Below are positions 9,571 to 20,411 of a stretch of 64,000 nt of DNA, one piece after another. The position numbers were made by a program, and so were the translations under genes. The DNA lies in the NCBI GenBank assembly GCA_029210325.1, contig JARGPU010000001.1, positions 1,126,126 through 1,190,125 on the forward strand, read 5' to 3'. This DNA comes from Alcanivoracaceae bacterium (GTDB taxonomy: Bacteria; Pseudomonadota; Gammaproteobacteria; Pseudomonadales; Alcanivoracaceae). Under the pieces are notes generated by a model. The model did no database searches. It worked only from the letters and a program-made list of their open reading frames with translations, and had not been told where the DNA came from. Each line of letters opens with the position of its first letter. The first letter of the stretch is position 1.

Positions 9571-10479
9571 ATGAAGATTGCTATTTTGTCGCGTAACAAG
9601 AATCTGTATTCCACTCGACGGCTAGTCGAGGCCGGACAGGAGGCGGGTCATGAAGTGCATGTTATTGATACGTTGCGCTGCTATATGAGTATGGCCTCCC
9701 ATAAGCCTGAGATTCACTATCGCGGACAGGTGCTGGAGGATTTTGATGTAGTTATTCCTCGTATCGGTGCTTCAGTGACATTCTATGGCACGGCGGTTCT
9801 ACGCCAGTTTGAGATGATGGGTGTCTTCCCGGTAAACGAATCTGTAGCCATTACACGTTCGCGGGACAAGCTACGCTCTCTACAGCTGTTGGCCCGTAAA
9901 GGAATTGGTATGCCAGTGACCGGTTTTGCCAATGCGCCGGATGATATTCCCGATCTGGTTAATATGGTCGGTGGCGCGCCGTTAGTGATCAAGCTGCTTG
10001 AGGGTACTCAAGGTATTGGTGTCGTGCTGGCAGAAACCCGTCAGGCGGCCGAGTCGGTGATTGAGGCCTTTATGGGGCTGTCTGCCAACATCATGGTGCA
10101 GGAGTACATCAAGGAAGCAGGTGGCGCTGATATCCGTTGCTTTGTTGTCGACGGCAAAGTGGTTGCTGCGATGAAACGTCAGGCTAAGGAGGGAGAGTTT
10201 CGTTCCAACTTGCACCGGGGTGGCAGTGCCAGTCTTATTCGTATCACGCCGGAAGAGCGGGCTACTGCGGTGCGGGCCGCACAGGTAATGGGCTTGAATG
10301 TGGCCGGTGTGGATATTCTGCGCTCGGAGCGTGGGCCACTGGTGATGGAGGTTAATTCATCGCCGGGTCTGGAAGGCATAGAGAAAGCTACCGCCAAGGA
10401 CGTCGCCGGTTTGATTATCAAGTTTGCTGAACGTAATGCCCGTCCGCACCGGACGCGTACCAAAGGAAGTCGTGGATGA
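9571..10479 (+). CDS. rimK: RimK, ribosomal protein S6-L-glutamate ligase
   Basis: ATP-grasp enzyme (302 aa) that adds glutamates to the C-terminus of ribosomal protein S6; E. coli RimK also makes poly-glutamate. Visible: the N-terminal RimK domain ([17 protein letters not shown]), ATP-grasp segment [37 protein letters not shown], and the metal-binding end [16 protein letters not shown]. Its stop overlaps the next start by 4 nt (ATGA), which indicates translational coupling to the metallohydrolase downstream. Confidence 0.95.
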   Translation: MKIAILSRNKNLYSTRRLVEAGQEAGHEVHVIDTLRCYMSMASHKPEIHYRGQVLEDFDVVIPRIGASVTFYGTAVLRQFEMMGVFPVNESVAITRSRDKLRSLQLLARKGIGMPVTGFANAPDDIPDLVNMVGGAPLVIKLLEGTQGIGVVLAETRQAAESVIEAFMGLSANIMVQEYIKEAGGADIRCFVVDGKVVAAMKRQAKEGEFRSNLHRGGSASLIRITPEERATAVRAAQVMGLNVAGVDILRSERGPLVMEVNSSPGLEGIEKATAKDVAGLIIKFAERNARPHRTRTKGSRG

Positions 10480-11540
10480 GTGCCGAGGAAGTCGCCGTTC
10501 CCTTTGAGCTGGCTGGTGTTCGTGTGGCGCCCGGTAGGCGCGCAGTGGTTGAAATGCCAGCGGCCCAGCTCTATACCAATACGCCGCTCAATATTCCTGT
10601 GCATGTAGTGCATGGTCGTCGCCCGGGCCCGGTATTGCTGGTCTGTGCTGCTATTCATGGCGATGAACTAAATGGCGTGGAAATTATACGCCGGGTACTG
10701 CAGTCGCAAAGCCTGCGTAACCTGCGCGGCACTTTGGTGGCAGTGCCTGTGGTCAACGTTTTTGGTTTTATCCATAAATCTCGCTACTTGCCAGATCGGC
10801 GTGATCTTAATCGCTGCTTCCCGGGCTCAGAGACTGGCAGCCTCGGGGCGCGCATGGCCTGGTTGTTCAAGAACCAGATCCTGGACCGTTGCACGCACGC
10901 CATCGACTTGCACACTGGCGCAGTTTATCGCAGTAATCTGCCGCAAATACGTGCCAATCTTGATAGCAGTGCAACTGCAGAGATGGCCCAGGCTTTCGGT
11001 GTGCCTCTGATCCTCAACTCGGTGTTGCGTGACGGTACTCTGCGGGAGGTGGCTGAAGCCCAGAATATTCCGGTGATTACTTATGAAGCGGGTGAGGCAC
11101 TACGTTTTGATGAGGCAAGCATTCGCGCTGGTGTCCGTGGGGTGATCAATGTTATGCGCCATCTCAACATGGTGGCTCCAGCGCGCAAGCCCCACCCGCT
11201 GGTAGAGCCGTCGGTGGCGCGTAGTTCACTTTGGGTGCGTGCCGAGCGTGATGGGGTGTTTCGCTCGTTGGTGGCTTTGGGTGATCGGATCAAGAAAGAT
11301 CAGCTGCTGGGCAGAATTAGCAGCCCGTTCTCCAGTGATGAAATGCAGATCCTGTCGCCCTGTGCCGGTATTTTAGTGGGCCGCGATAATCTACCGCTGG
11401 TCAATGAAGGTGAGGCCCTGTTCCATATTGCCCGTTTCGAAGAGGTGAGAGAGGTTGCTGAGCAAGTGCAGGCTTTTGCTGCTGATATTCTTGAAGGCGT
11501 TACCCTTGGAACGTCTAGCGAACCGCCGATCGCCCCCTGA
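10476..11540 (+). CDS. Succinylglutamate desuccinylase/aspartoacylase-family zinc hydrolase
   Basis: M14-like metallohydrolase (354 aa) related to AstE and aspartoacylase. Zinc-site residues are visible: IHGDE (His61, Glu64), RDLNRCFPG, and AIDLHTGA with the third ligand His. A C-terminal beta-domain resembles a biotinyl/lipoyl-like fold ([14 protein letters not shown]). Such proteins cleave N-acyl amino acids or related amides. It follows rimK with an ATGA overlap, so a role on glutamate-containing chains or peptides is attractive but unproven. It is not in an ast operon, so AstE function in arginine catabolism is unlikely. Confidence 0.85.
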   Translation: MSAEEVAVPFELAGVRVAPGRRAVVEMPAAQLYTNTPLNIPVHVVHGRRPGPVLLVCAAIHGDELNGVEIIRRVLQSQSLRNLRGTLVAVPVVNVFGFIHKSRYLPDRRDLNRCFPGSETGSLGARMAWLFKNQILDRCTHAIDLHTGAVYRSNLPQIRANLDSSATAEMAQAFGVPLILNSVLRDGTLREVAEAQNIPVITYEAGEALRFDEASIRAGVRGVINVMRHLNMVAPARKPHPLVEPSVARSSLWVRAERDGVFRSLVALGDRIKKDQLLGRISSPFSSDEMQILSPCAGILVGRDNLPLVNEGEALFHIARFEEVREVAEQVQAFAADILEGVTLGTSSEPPIAP

Positions 11541-12802
11541 TGGCAGGGCAGGCAGGCATGGGTAAATCGGTTGCCATTGTGGGCAGTGGCATGGCTGGGC
11601 TCGCCGCGGCGCACAGCTGCCGCAAGCGAGGCTGGCAGGCTACTCTGTTTGAAGCACAGCCTGCTCACGGTATGGATGCCCATGCATTACATGTCGACGG
11701 CGGGCTGGTGGATGTACCCCTGCGAGTGATGAATCCGTCGGCATGGTCCAGTGTGCTGGCGCTCGCTGCGGAAGTCGGTGTTGGCACCTTTCCCGTTAAT
11801 ACCTATGTGTCGTGCAGTTGGTCCGACCAGCGCACCTGGTTTCGTAGTAGTCGAGTGCCCCTATTGAATTGGCCCATGGTTGGCAGCTGGCGTTATCTCA
11901 ATGGTGACAGCCTGCGGCTAGGGCTTGGCATGCGCCAACTTTACCGAGTCAGCCGCAGTTTGAGTGGACTCCCTCAGAGCATGACGGTGGCAGAGCTGCT
12001 GCAGCGGGAAAAATTTGATCCGCTGTTTTGGCGCGGTCTTGTGTTGCCAGTACTGACTACTATCTGCACCTGTGAGGAGAAGCATCTGCTGGCCTGGCCT
12101 GCACCGCAGTTGCTTTCATTGCTTCAACAGATTCTTCATGGCGATGGTCTGGTTCGGTTGACTGGCGGCACTCGAGCATTGGTTCAGGGGTTGGCGGCGG
12201 ACCTGCCGCGAATCAGTGGCAGTCCGGTGCAGTCAGTAGTGGAGCAGGGTGAGCAGGTGCGTGTACATAATGCGCGTGGTGAAGGTGGGCTGTTTGATCG
12301 GGTCATCATTGCTACCCAGGCTAATCAGCTCCACTTTCTTCAGGGTGAACGCTATCAGCAGGAAAAGGCGGTGTTAGGTGATGTCCGCTTTGATCAGGGC
12401 GAGCTGGTGGTGCATCGTGATTCGCGTTTTATGCCGCTTCATCGCCGCGACTGGGCAGCACTTAATTTTCGCACGGATGCGGCAATGGGCAACGCCATGT
12501 TCACGGTTTGGGTCAACGCGGTAGAGCCAACTCTACGCAATGCTCCACCCGTGCTGCAAACCTGGAACCCGCAGTTTGAACCGATGGCAGATTCCATTTT
12601 GGCACGAGTGCCCTTGCAGCGAGCTGTGGTACATGCCGGCACGGCAAAAGTGCATCAGCAGCTGAATAGCTGGCATGCTGAGTCTGGTCGGCGGATTTTC
12701 TATTGTGGCTCATGGGCCCATGACGGCGTGCCGCTGCTCGAATCTGCTGTGCGTTCCGCACATGCCGTGGTGGAGCGAATGATTGATGGCAAACAGGCCT
12801 GA
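11540..12802 (+). CDS. FAD-dependent amine-oxidase-like oxidoreductase
   Basis: 420-aa protein with an N-terminal Rossmann FAD motif (VAIVGSGMAGLAAAHSCRK, then the acidic residue in LFEAQ) and a flavin-containing amine oxidase fold, similar to COG2907-type proteins. A second dinucleotide-contact segment is DRVIIATQANQL, and the C-terminal FAD-binding block is IFYCGSWAHDGVPLLESA. The first ATG (11540) overlaps the upstream stop by one base; an ATG at 11558 with a better GGCAGG ribosome site is possible. Substrate unknown. Its close linkage to a methyltransferase suggests a shared small-molecule or lipid target. Confidence 0.8.
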   Translation: MAGQAGMGKSVAIVGSGMAGLAAAHSCRKRGWQATLFEAQPAHGMDAHALHVDGGLVDVPLRVMNPSAWSSVLALAAEVGVGTFPVNTYVSCSWSDQRTWFRSSRVPLLNWPMVGSWRYLNGDSLRLGLGMRQLYRVSRSLSGLPQSMTVAELLQREKFDPLFWRGLVLPVLTTICTCEEKHLLAWPAPQLLSLLQQILHGDGLVRLTGGTRALVQGLAADLPRISGSPVQSVVEQGEQVRVHNARGEGGLFDRVIIATQANQLHFLQGERYQQEKAVLGDVRFDQGELVVHRDSRFMPLHRRDWAALNFRTDAAMGNAMFTVWVNAVEPTLRNAPPVLQTWNPQFEPMADSILARVPLQRAVVHAGTAKVHQQLNSWHAESGRRIFYCGSWAHDGVPLLESAVRSAHAVVERMIDGKQA

Positions 12803-13622
12803 GCGTTTTCACATTGCTGGCGATCTGCTTGCCGGGCCCCATGGCGACAGCCGCTGGAACAATCTCGGCTACTGGGAATCTGCTCGCAACTACACGGAAG
12901 CCTGTAGTGCCCTGGCCGAGCTGCATGGACTGGCCGCCAATCTAAAACCGTCACATCGTCTGCTTGAGTTGGCCTGTGGTTATGGTGCTGCACTGGACGT
13001 TTGGCGCGATCGTTTTGCCGTCTCAAGAGTGTCAGCGCTTGAATATCGTCCTGAGTGCGTTAGCCATATTCGCTCTCTTCCTCATACCGCGGTCGAATCC
13101 GTGCTGCTGGGACATTTTGACGAGCCACTAGACCCCGGGCTTTCTGATTCAGTTTTTGATGCCGTTCTGTGTGTTGATGCGGCTTACCATGCGAGCTCTC
13201 TGAGGGCCTTCATTGGGGTGGCGGAATCGGTGCTGGCCGAGCGTGGCGTGTTGGTGTTCAGTACGGTAATGCTGGCAGATACTCGTGGTCCAGAGTCTTG
13301 GCCAAGGGCATGGTTCGCTAGCGCGCTACTACGCGCTGCAGCCATATCTCCTGCAAGTTTGCCAGCAGAAAGCGATTTGCGGCGTACGGTGGAGGAACAG
13401 GGGTTGGTTGTAACGGCGCTGGAGGATATCAGTGCCGCTGTTTTTCCCGGCTTTGCTGACTATGTGGCAAAACGATCCCGCAATTTAGGCTGGCGCGAGA
13501 GATACTCTGCCGGGTGGTTGAAGGTTGTGCTGACGGCGCTCTGGTGCCGTCGGCTAGAGAAAAGTAAAAAGCTGCGTTATGTGCTGGTCAGTGCTGGCCG
13601 GCCAGAGAATTGCCGAAAATAA
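12786..13622 (+). CDS. SAM-dependent class I methyltransferase
   Basis: 278-aa Rossmann-type methyltransferase. Motif I is LLELACGYGAALDVW, the acidic residue after beta2 is in SALEYRPE, and motif IV is DAVLCVDAAYHA. This layout resembles small-molecule (ubiE/sterol/lipid-like) methyltransferases rather than DNA or rRNA enzymes. The start overlaps the flavoprotein gene by 17 nt (a TTG at 12783 is an alternative), indicating a coupled pair. Its stop abuts the convergent nth stop with no intervening base. Target unknown. Confidence 0.8.
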   Translation: MANRPERFHIAGDLLAGPHGDSRWNNLGYWESARNYTEACSALAELHGLAANLKPSHRLLELACGYGAALDVWRDRFAVSRVSALEYRPECVSHIRSLPHTAVESVLLGHFDEPLDPGLSDSVFDAVLCVDAAYHASSLRAFIGVAESVLAERGVLVFSTVMLADTRGPESWPRAWFASALLRAAAISPASLPAESDLRRTVEEQGLVVTALEDISAAVFPGFADYVAKRSRNLGWRERYSAGWLKVVLTALWCRRLEKSKKLRYVLVSAGRPENCRK

Positions 13623-14264
13623 TCAATATTCCGGCCTCTTGCTTGGTGGGTACTCGCACAGATCTTCGATGATGCAGCTGCCACACTTTGGTTTGCGTGC
13701 TACACAGGTGTAGCGTCCATGGAGGATTAGCCAATGATGTGCGTCAAGCTTGAATTCTTCCGGGATTACTCGCTCCAGACGCCTCTCGACTTCCAGGACG
13801 TTTTTGCCGGGTGCAATTTTCGTCCTGTTTGAAACCCGAAAAATATGCGTGTCCACGGCAATAGTGGGCTGGCCGAATGCAGTGTTCAGCACCACATTGG
13901 CAGTCTTTCGGCCGACCCCTGGCAGAGCCTCCAGAGATTCGCGATCCTGCGGTACTTCGCTGCTGTGCTTATCGATAAGGATGCGGCAGGCCTTTATCAC
14001 ATTCTCGGCTTTGGAGTTGAACAGGCCGATGGTCTTGATGTATTGCTTTAATCCGTCCACGCCAAGGGCAAAAATCTTCTCCGGGGTATTGGCCACGGGA
14101 AACAGCTTTGCTGTTGCCTTGTTGACTCCCACATCCGTTGCCTGGGCAGACAGCGTGACTGCCACTAGCAGCTCAAAGGGTGAGGAGTAGTTTAGCTCGG
14201 TTCTTGGTGCCGGGTTGTGTTCGCGCAGCCGGGCGAAGATTTCTGTTCTTTTTGCACGGTTCAT
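13623..14264 (-). CDS. nth: Endonuclease III
   Basis: Bifunctional DNA glycosylase/AP lyase for oxidised pyrimidines. 213 aa; helix-hairpin-helix LPGVGRKTA with catalytic Lys120 and Asp138 (AVDTHIFRV). The [4Fe-4S] ligands are Cys187, 194, 197 and 203, the same numbering as E. coli Nth. Last gene of the rnf operon, 3 nt after rnfE, an arrangement shared with enterobacteria. Confidence 0.97.
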   Translation of the reverse strand: MNRAKRTEIFARLREHNPAPRTELNYSSPFELLVAVTLSAQATDVGVNKATAKLFPVANTPEKIFALGVDGLKQYIKTIGLFNSKAENVIKACRILIDKHSSEVPQDRESLEALPGVGRKTANVVLNTAFGQPTIAVDTHIFRVSNRTKIAPGKNVLEVERRLERVIPEEFKLDAHHWLILHGRYTCVARKPKCGSCIIEDLCEYPPSKRPEY

Positions 14265-14267
14265 CGG

Positions 14268-14975
14268 TCAGGCGACAGTTCCGGTAGTGCGTACGCGACG
14301 GCTGGTTTTGGGTTCGGCTGCCTCGCGACGTTTGGCAGCATCCTTCAGACGCTTATCAATCACATTCTTGCCAGCGATGATCAAGCCGAGACCAATAAAA
14401 GCACCGGGTGGCAGGATGGCTAACAAAAATCCACGGTAATCAGGAATTAGAGTGATTTGCCAATTCGCAGCCATGGGGCCGAACAGCAGCTGCATATTAC
14501 TGAACAGCGTGCCTTGTCCTAACGCCTCGCGCATGGCGCCAAGCAGTAGCAGTACAAATAGAAAGCCTGCACCCATCATCAGCCCGTCAAGCACCGCCGG
14601 CAGCGGGGCATTTTTGGATGCAAAGGCATCAGCGCGGCCTAGCACCGCGCAATTGGTGACGATCAGTGGAATAAAAATACCAAGAATCTCATACAGCTCG
14701 AAGGTTAGAGCCTGCATCAGCATTTCAATTACCGTTACCAATGCTGCGATGATCATCACAAACGCAGGCAAGCGCACCGCCGGGGTAACAAAGTGGCGGA
14801 TCAGCGAGACGGCAAAGTTGGAGCCGGCCAATACCAACATGGTTGCCAGGCCAAGCCCCATGGCATTGACCACACTGCCTGATACGGCGAGTAGCGGACA
14901 CAGGCCAAGGATCTGTACGGTTGCCGGATTATTGTTCCACAGGCCATCCATGCTGATCTTTTTATAATCAGTCAT
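14268..14975 (-). CDS. rnfE: Rnf/Rsx electron transport complex subunit E
   Basis: Integral membrane subunit (about 235 aa, six predicted transmembrane helices) homologous to RnfA. Hallmarks are [18 protein letters not shown] near the N-terminus and [19 protein letters not shown], with a conserved cysteine in each symmetry half. I chose the ATG at 14975, preceded by AGGAGAG, rather than the upstream in-frame codon at 15065; it overlaps the rnfG stop by 8 nt. A basic tail ([10 protein letters not shown]) ends the protein. Confidence 0.95.
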   Translation of the reverse strand: MTDYKKISMDGLWNNNPATVQILGLCPLLAVSGSVVNAMGLGLATMLVLAGSNFAVSLIRHFVTPAVRLPAFVMIIAALVTVIEMLMQALTFELYEILGIFIPLIVTNCAVLGRADAFASKNAPLPAVLDGLMMGAGFLFVLLLLGAMREALGQGTLFSNMQLLFGPMAANWQITLIPDYRGFLLAILPPGAFIGLGLIIAGKNVIDKRLKDAAKRREAAEPKTSRRVRTTGTVA

Positions 14976-15615
14976 TGCAGCTCTCCTGATGATCGGTGTC
15001 TGCCGGAAGGTCAAAAATAGCAGCCTGTTCGTTGGCGACATACTTAAGGGTGCGGTGTACCGCACCGATCACCGCCCGCGGCGTGATGGTGGCGCCGGTG
15101 AAGGCATCGAACTTGCCACCGTCTTTGCGCACTGCCCAGTCGCTGTCATCTGTATTGCTCAGGCTTCGACCATTGAATCCGGTTATCCAGTCGGACTTGC
15201 GGATATCGATGTTATCGCCAAGGCCCGGCGTTTCGTTGTGTGGCGGAATCATCCGCACACCGGTCAACGCACCATTCTGATCTACTCCGATTAGCAGGCG
15301 AATGGCGCCACCATAGCCATCGGGCGCAGTGGCCTGAACCACCATGCCGGCGGGCTGCTCACCCATGCGGGCACGATAGATCATATGCTCGCCACGGCCG
15401 AGCAATGGGTCCATGGCAACCACAGAATCCGCTAGCAGAACATTATCGAACCTGTCTGCCGGGATAACTTCCAGCAGGGAACTCTTCAGTGCCAGTTCAC
15501 GATTACACTGAATCTGTGGCAGCGTGCTGTTATTGGTGATTGCCAGCATGGCTGCAGTACCAATGGCGAATAGTGAAAGCACCAGTGCGTTGCGAGTAAT
15601 GGCTTGGCGCATCAT
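14968..15615 (-). CDS. rnfG: Rnf/Rsx electron transport complex subunit G
   Basis: 215 aa; one N-terminal membrane anchor ([18 protein letters not shown]) and a periplasmic FMN-binding domain. The covalent flavin attachment motif TGATIT (residues 173-178, acceptor Thr178 by homology) is intact. Start overlaps the end of rnfD by 4 nt. Confidence 0.95.
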   Translation of the reverse strand: MMRQAITRNALVLSLFAIGTAAMLAITNNSTLPQIQCNRELALKSSLLEVIPADRFDNVLLADSVVAMDPLLGRGEHMIYRARMGEQPAGMVVQATAPDGYGGAIRLLIGVDQNGALTGVRMIPPHNETPGLGDNIDIRKSDWITGFNGRSLSNTDDSDWAVRKDGGKFDAFTGATITPRAVIGAVHRTLKYVANEQAAIFDLPADTDHQESCND

Positions 15616-16634
15616 CGGCTGGCCCCCCGTTTCGCCTTGCGATGACCATAGCTGCGTGGCTGGGTGTAGTAATCAATAGTCGGCGCCGCCATATTCATAA
15701 GCAGCACCGCAAAGGCAACAGCATCCGGGTAGCCGCCATGGCTGCGAATCACCCAAACCAAAACGCCAATCAGGGCACCATATATCAGTCGGCCGTAGCG
15801 GCTGGTGGCAGCGCTCACCGGGTCGGTGGCGATAAAGAAAGCACCGAACATAGCCGCACCACTAAACAGGTGAAACAGCGGGCTGGCGTAGCGCACATCA
15901 TCAACCAGCCAGAAAGGCAGGGCGATCAGAGCCATGCCAACCAGCATGCCGACGGGGATATGCCAGCTAATGATTTTACGAGCTAGCAGATAGAGACCGC
16001 CAAGTAGAAAAGCCAGATTAACCCACTCCCAGCCAGCACCGGCGAAGGTGCCATGCAGGATCGGCTGGTTGGCCAGTTGCTCTGCATTGCCTGCCCAGGT
16101 ACGCAAGCTATCTAGTGGTGTGGCTCCGGTAAAGGCATCCACATTGGCGCTGGCCAGCACCATGCGGAAGGAATCAAACCAGCTCGGTGCTTCGTGGGGT
16201 GCAATCCAGCGAGTCATTTCCAGTGGAAAAGAAATGAGCAGCACCACGTAACCGACCATGGCCGGGTTAAATGGGTTCATTCCGAGGCCACCATAAAGCT
16301 GCTTGGCAACAACGATCGCGGCAACAATGCCAATCACAATCAACCACCACGGCGAGGTGGGTGGAATGGCTATGGCGAGCAGTACGGCAGTGAGCGCCGC
16401 ACTCCAGTCGCTCAAGGCAAAACGAACATCGCGGCCCCGGGCTTTGAGTACTGCGGCTTCTGCGATCACGGCCGCTGGGACGGCGATAATCAGGTTGAAC
16501 ACAGTGCCCCAACCAAACAGCCAGGTCAGCACAGCGACACCGGGGATCGTGGCGTAGATAACCTGACGCATAAAAGCGCCAGTGTGATTGCGCTGACCGG
16601 TGGTATGCGGTGAGGTGACGGTAATCAGGCTCAT
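15612..16634 (-). CDS. rnfD: Rnf/Rsx electron transport complex subunit D
   Basis: 340-aa integral membrane protein with about nine hydrophobic segments. It carries the second covalent FMN site, TGATPLDSLRT, and PFNPAMVGYVVLL typical of RnfD/NqrB. Overlaps rnfC by 4 nt. Confidence 0.95.
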   Translation of the reverse strand: MSLITVTSPHTTGQRNHTGAFMRQVIYATIPGVAVLTWLFGWGTVFNLIIAVPAAVIAEAAVLKARGRDVRFALSDWSAALTAVLLAIAIPPTSPWWLIVIGIVAAIVVAKQLYGGLGMNPFNPAMVGYVVLLISFPLEMTRWIAPHEAPSWFDSFRMVLASANVDAFTGATPLDSLRTWAGNAEQLANQPILHGTFAGAGWEWVNLAFLLGGLYLLARKIISWHIPVGMLVGMALIALPFWLVDDVRYASPLFHLFSGAAMFGAFFIATDPVSAATSRYGRLIYGALIGVLVWVIRSHGGYPDAVAFAVLLMNMAAPTIDYYTQPRSYGHRKAKRGASR

Positions 16635-18985
16635 GCGTCGGCCAGCCCCTGTTCATCAATGGCGGCTTTGAGGGCGCCTGCGGCAACCTCGGCTTCCCGT
16701 TTCAGGGCTTCCAGCTCTCGAGTCAGCACATTAATGCGCTGGTCGTCGCCGTTGATTTTTGCTGCATCCAGCTCCCTTGCTTTCTGTCTGGCGGCCGCCT
16801 CGGTTTGCGCCGCTTCAATTTTCAGAGATTTCAGGTCGCTGCCGCTGGCACGGATATCCGCTTTTGCCTGATCAACCAGCACGTTAAGAGCTTCTTTGGC
16901 TTTGTCGGACTTCAGCTTGAAGCGCTCCACCTGCTTGCGCAGCTCGTCGAGATTGTCACTGCCATCCCGCTCGGCACGTTCCAGAGCTGCGTTGGCTTCC
17001 TTGAATTGTTTATGAGACACGTTAAAGGCAGTTTTCAGTGCCTTCATTTTTTGTGCCCGCTGCGCCGTATCATCGGATTTTTCCGGCGCCGTTGCGCTGG
17101 CGTTTGATGGCGCTGCGCTTTGGGTGGCTGGTCCTGCGTCGCGCACCGCAGCTTTGGCGGCATCCGCTTTTGCCTTCAGGGCATCGGCTGCGCTGCGCAG
17201 TGCGGAGACATCCTCGCCCGCCGCTTCGGCAGCTTTCATTGCCTTGACCGCTGCCTTGTACTCCGCCGACGCGGCCAGAGAAGCGGCCTTCAGTGCGGCA
17301 ACATCAATCACTGGTGCGGACGGCGTGTTGCCGGCGTCTCGTACCGCCGCCTTGGCTGCGTCAGCTTTGGCCTTTAGTTGCTCGACTTCGCTGGCCAGCG
17401 CAGCAAGCTGATCGCTGCCATCTGCCTCGGCCGCCTTCAATGCCTTCACGGCGGCCTTGTAAGCTGCCGAGGCCTGCAGTGAAGCGGCTTTCAATGCCGC
17501 CACGTCCACGCCGGGTGTGGCACTGGGCTTGTTGCCTTGCAGTCGCGCCTTTCGACGAGCTTCTTTTTCTGCCTGTTCATCTGCCAAACGCTGCTGACGT
17601 GCTTCAAAGCGCACCCGGGCGCGATCCGCTTTCTGTTGCTCTTGCAGGGCATTGCGTACTTCGCCCTTGGCAAACCGATAGTACTGCACCAGCGGAATAT
17701 GACTGGGGCAAACATAAGCGCAGGCACCGCATTCGATACAGTCCATCAGGTTGTACTGTTGTGCGCGTTCCAGATCCTGATTCTTTGCATACCAGTACAG
17801 TTGTTGTGGCAGCAGATCCGCCGGGCATACATCCGCGCAGCTGCCGCAACGGATACAGGGTTGTTCTGTGGCTGGAGCTGGCAGCTCCTGCGCGGTGGCA
17901 GCAAGAATGCAGTTGCTGGTTTTGACTACCGGGATGGCCGTGCTGTGCAGGGTAAAGCCCATCATTGGGCCACCCATGACCAACCGGCCTATTTTGTTCA
18001 TATCAGCGCTGGCCGCTTGCAGCAGGCTAGATACCGGGGTGCCGATCAGCACTTCAAAGTTGCCTGCCTCTGCCAGCGCTTTGCCGGTTAACGTGGTAAT
18101 TCGGGAAACAAGTGGCTCGCCGTGAACAATGGCGCGGTAGATGGCCAGGGTTGTCCCTGTGTTATGACAAACCACACCTATTTGTGCCGGAATGCCACCG
18201 CTGGGGACTTCCTTGCCGGTGAGCATATAGATCAGCTGTTTTTCACCACCGGAGGGATACTTGGTTGGTACCACGGCAATTTCTATACCGGTGCCGGTTG
18301 CCGCGCGACGCATGGCCTCGATGGCTTCTGGCTTGTTATCTTCAATGCCAACGATGGCTTCCTTGGGTTTGAGGATATGCCGCAGGATTTCTATGCCACC
18401 GATAATCTGCTCCGCCCGCTCGCGCATCAGCACATCGTCAGCAGTGATATAAGGTTCGCATTCCACCGCGTTAATAATGAGCTGATCGATTTTATGCTCT
18501 GGCTTTGGGCTGAGTTTGATCGCCGCTGGAAAGCCAGCACCACCCATGCCAGCAATGCCGGCTTCACGTAGTCGCGCCACTAATGCGCTGGGCGGGCAGC
18601 AGGTTTGCCAGTCCGGCAGTGGATGCAGCTCGCACCACAGGTCTTTGCCATCCGGCTCAAGCACGATGCATGGCGCATCGAGTCCTGAAGGATGCTGAAT
18701 GGGGCGCGGGCCGATGGCGATGATCTTGCCGGAAGTCGGCGCATGTACGGGCAGGCTGACAGCCCCCTGAGCTTCGGCAATTTTTTCGCCTTTCAGTACC
18801 CTGTCGCCAACTTGCACGATGGCTTTTGCAGGTGCTCCCAGATGCATATTCAGGGGCAGGATCAGCTGCTCCGGCAGCGGCGCCTGACGAATTGGCCGCT
18901 GATTGGACAATTCCTTGTTTTGTGGCGGGTGAATGCCGCCATGAAAATCAAACAACGGGCGCGGCTTACCGATAGAGGCGTTCAC
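16631..18985 (-). CDS. rnfC: Rnf/Rsx electron transport complex subunit C, with repeat-bearing C-terminal extension
   Basis: 784 aa, GTG start overlapping rnfB by 4 nt. The N-terminal NADH/FMN-binding Complex1_51K-like region ([25 protein letters not shown]) is followed by two [4Fe-4S] clusters ([12 protein letters not shown] and [12 protein letters not shown], about residues 375-425). Beyond ~460 comes an Ala/Lys-rich, predicted coiled-coil tail. It contains at least two tandem copies of a ~65-residue unit ([10 protein letters not shown]...[13 protein letters not shown]...[14 protein letters not shown]) and a more diverged third. The tail is common but variable in length among gammaproteobacterial RsxC; its job is unclear. 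Confidence 0.95.
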   Translation of the reverse strand: MNASIGKPRPLFDFHGGIHPPQNKELSNQRPIRQAPLPEQLILPLNMHLGAPAKAIVQVGDRVLKGEKIAEAQGAVSLPVHAPTSGKIIAIGPRPIQHPSGLDAPCIVLEPDGKDLWCELHPLPDWQTCCPPSALVARLREAGIAGMGGAGFPAAIKLSPKPEHKIDQLIINAVECEPYITADDVLMRERAEQIIGGIEILRHILKPKEAIVGIEDNKPEAIEAMRRAATGTGIEIAVVPTKYPSGGEKQLIYMLTGKEVPSGGIPAQIGVVCHNTGTTLAIYRAIVHGEPLVSRITTLTGKALAEAGNFEVLIGTPVSSLLQAASADMNKIGRLVMGGPMMGFTLHSTAIPVVKTSNCILAATAQELPAPATEQPCIRCGSCADVCPADLLPQQLYWYAKNQDLERAQQYNLMDCIECGACAYVCPSHIPLVQYYRFAKGEVRNALQEQQKADRARVRFEARQQRLADEQAEKEARRKARLQGNKPSATPGVDVAALKAASLQASAAYKAAVKALKAAEADGSDQLAALASEVEQLKAKADAAKAAVRDAGNTPSAPVIDVAALKAASLAASAEYKAAVKAMKAAEAAGEDVSALRSAADALKAKADAAKAAVRDAGPATQSAAPSNASATAPEKSDDTAQRAQKMKALKTAFNVSHKQFKEANAALERAERDGSDNLDELRKQVERFKLKSDKAKEALNVLVDQAKADIRASGSDLKSLKIEAAQTEAAARQKARELDAAKINGDDQRINVLTRELEALKREAEVAAGALKAAIDEQGLADA

Positions 18986-19566
18986 AGGTTCACCACCGGG
19001 ATCTGATTGTCTGGCTTGCGGCCGATGCCTGGCGGCCGCTGCCAGTGCCAGGTGTTAAGTGTGGGTGCCACTTCCACCATATCAATACAGTCCACCGGAC
19101 AGGGTTCAACACACAGGTCACAGCCGGTGCATTCATCGGCAATCACGGTGTGCATCAGTTTGGCGGCGCCGACAATGGCATCCACCGGGCAGGCCTGAAT
19201 GCATTTGGTGCAGCCGATGCATTCGTCTTCGCGAATCACCGCCACCCGTTTGATGTCACCGGCACTGCCTTCTTCCGCATCCAGTGGCAGGACCTCGCGG
19301 CCAAGCAGTTCTGACAGGGCAACCACAGTGGTTTCACCACCGGGGGGGCAGCGATTGTGTTCTTCACCAGAGGCGATGGCCTCAGCATAGGGTCGGCAGC
19401 CGGGGTGGCCGCATTGGCCGCACTGGGTTTGCGGTAGCAGGGCGTCAATTTGATCAACGATTGGATCGCCTTCGACACGGAATTTTTCCGAGGCAAAGCC
19501 GAGCAGGGCACCGAACACGGCGGCCAGAGCAAACAGCGCAGCGACGGCGAGCAGGATGGTAGTCAC
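18982..19566 (-). CDS. rnfB: Rnf/Rsx electron transport complex subunit B
   Basis: 194-aa iron-sulfur subunit with an N-terminal membrane anchor, a CGQCGHPGC...C cluster motif, and two ferredoxin-type motifs ([24 protein letters not shown]). GTG start overlapping the rnfA stop by 4 nt. Relays electrons to the membrane flavin subunits. Confidence 0.96.
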   Translation of the reverse strand: MTTILLAVAALFALAAVFGALLGFASEKFRVEGDPIVDQIDALLPQTQCGQCGHPGCRPYAEAIASGEEHNRCPPGGETTVVALSELLGREVLPLDAEEGSAGDIKRVAVIREDECIGCTKCIQACPVDAIVGAAKLMHTVIADECTGCDLCVEPCPVDCIDMVEVAPTLNTWHWQRPPGIGRKPDNQIPVVNL

Positions 19567-20147
19567 AGCTTGATCAACCCGGAAAAGCCCATAAATGCCA
19601 GCGACATTAGCCCGGCAGTAATCAGGCCGATGCTGGGGCCACGAAAGGCCATCGGCACATCAGCCACGGCGATACGCTCACGCATGGCCGCAAACAGCAC
19701 CAGTACCAGGGAAAACCCCAGTGCGGCGCCAAAGCCATAGGTCAGGGATGACATAAAACTGGCGTCTTCTTTACGCACGTTCAGCAGTGCCACACCTAGT
19801 ACCGCACAGTTTGAGGTGATCAGTGGCAAGAAAACGCCAAGCACACGATAAAGCAGTGGGCTGGCCTTGCGAACAAACATTTCGGTGAACTGCACCGCTA
19901 CGGCGATAACCAGAATGAAGGAAATGGTGCGCAGGTATTCAAGCTCCAGCGGTACCAGAATCCAGCTCCATGTCAGGTAGGCGAGTACCGAGGACAGGGT
20001 TAGCACGAAGGTGGTGGCCAGCGACATGCCCATGGCCGTTTCCACCTTGTTGGAAACACCCATAAACGGGCACAGGCCCAGAAACTGGACCAGCACAAAG
20101 TTGTTTACCAGCACGGCGCTGATCAGGATCAGAATAGTCTCTGTCAT
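19563..20147 (-). CDS. rnfA: Rnf/Rsx electron transport complex subunit A
   Basis: 194-aa six-helix membrane subunit, first gene of rnfABCDGE-nth. Conserved cysteines lie in [11 protein letters not shown] and [10 protein letters not shown]. In E. coli the homologous Rsx complex keeps SoxR reduced; in other bacteria Rnf couples NADH and ferredoxin redox change to ion pumping. Both are possible here, since no soxR or nitrogenase gene is in view. Confidence 0.96.
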   Translation of the reverse strand: MTETILILISAVLVNNFVLVQFLGLCPFMGVSNKVETAMGMSLATTFVLTLSSVLAYLTWSWILVPLELEYLRTISFILVIAVAVQFTEMFVRKASPLLYRVLGVFLPLITSNCAVLGVALLNVRKEDASFMSSLTYGFGAALGFSLVLVLFAAMRERIAVADVPMAFRGPSIGLITAGLMSLAFMGFSGLIKL

Positions 20148-20411
20148 AACGGCGCGGCTAACCCCTATACAAAACGTCTACCTGTGGCGAAGGCGCATAG
20201 TATGGGCCACCGGCCAGAGCGCCTCAAGAATGATTCTGAATAAGCTTAAGTGGTTGATCGGTCAGAAATAGACCTTGGCAGTGTAGGGGGCGTCGAGTGC
20301 TGCCGTCGGGACTTCCGAAGGGCGCTGTTTTTGACACATGGGCACAGTCCCTGATTGAAGCGCAGCGGTCGGCGTGGTTCCATGATGGATATTGTCAATG
20401 GAGTCCAGATC
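20148..20411. promoter_or_regulatory. Divergent intergenic region (rnf / yqjDEK-like operon)
   Basis: About 260 bp without a supported gene between rnfA (minus) and the DUF883 gene (plus). A plus-strand TTGACA at 20331 with a weak -10 (ATTGAA) 17 nt later could drive the DUF883 operon. I see no clear rnf promoter. Confidence 0.35.
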
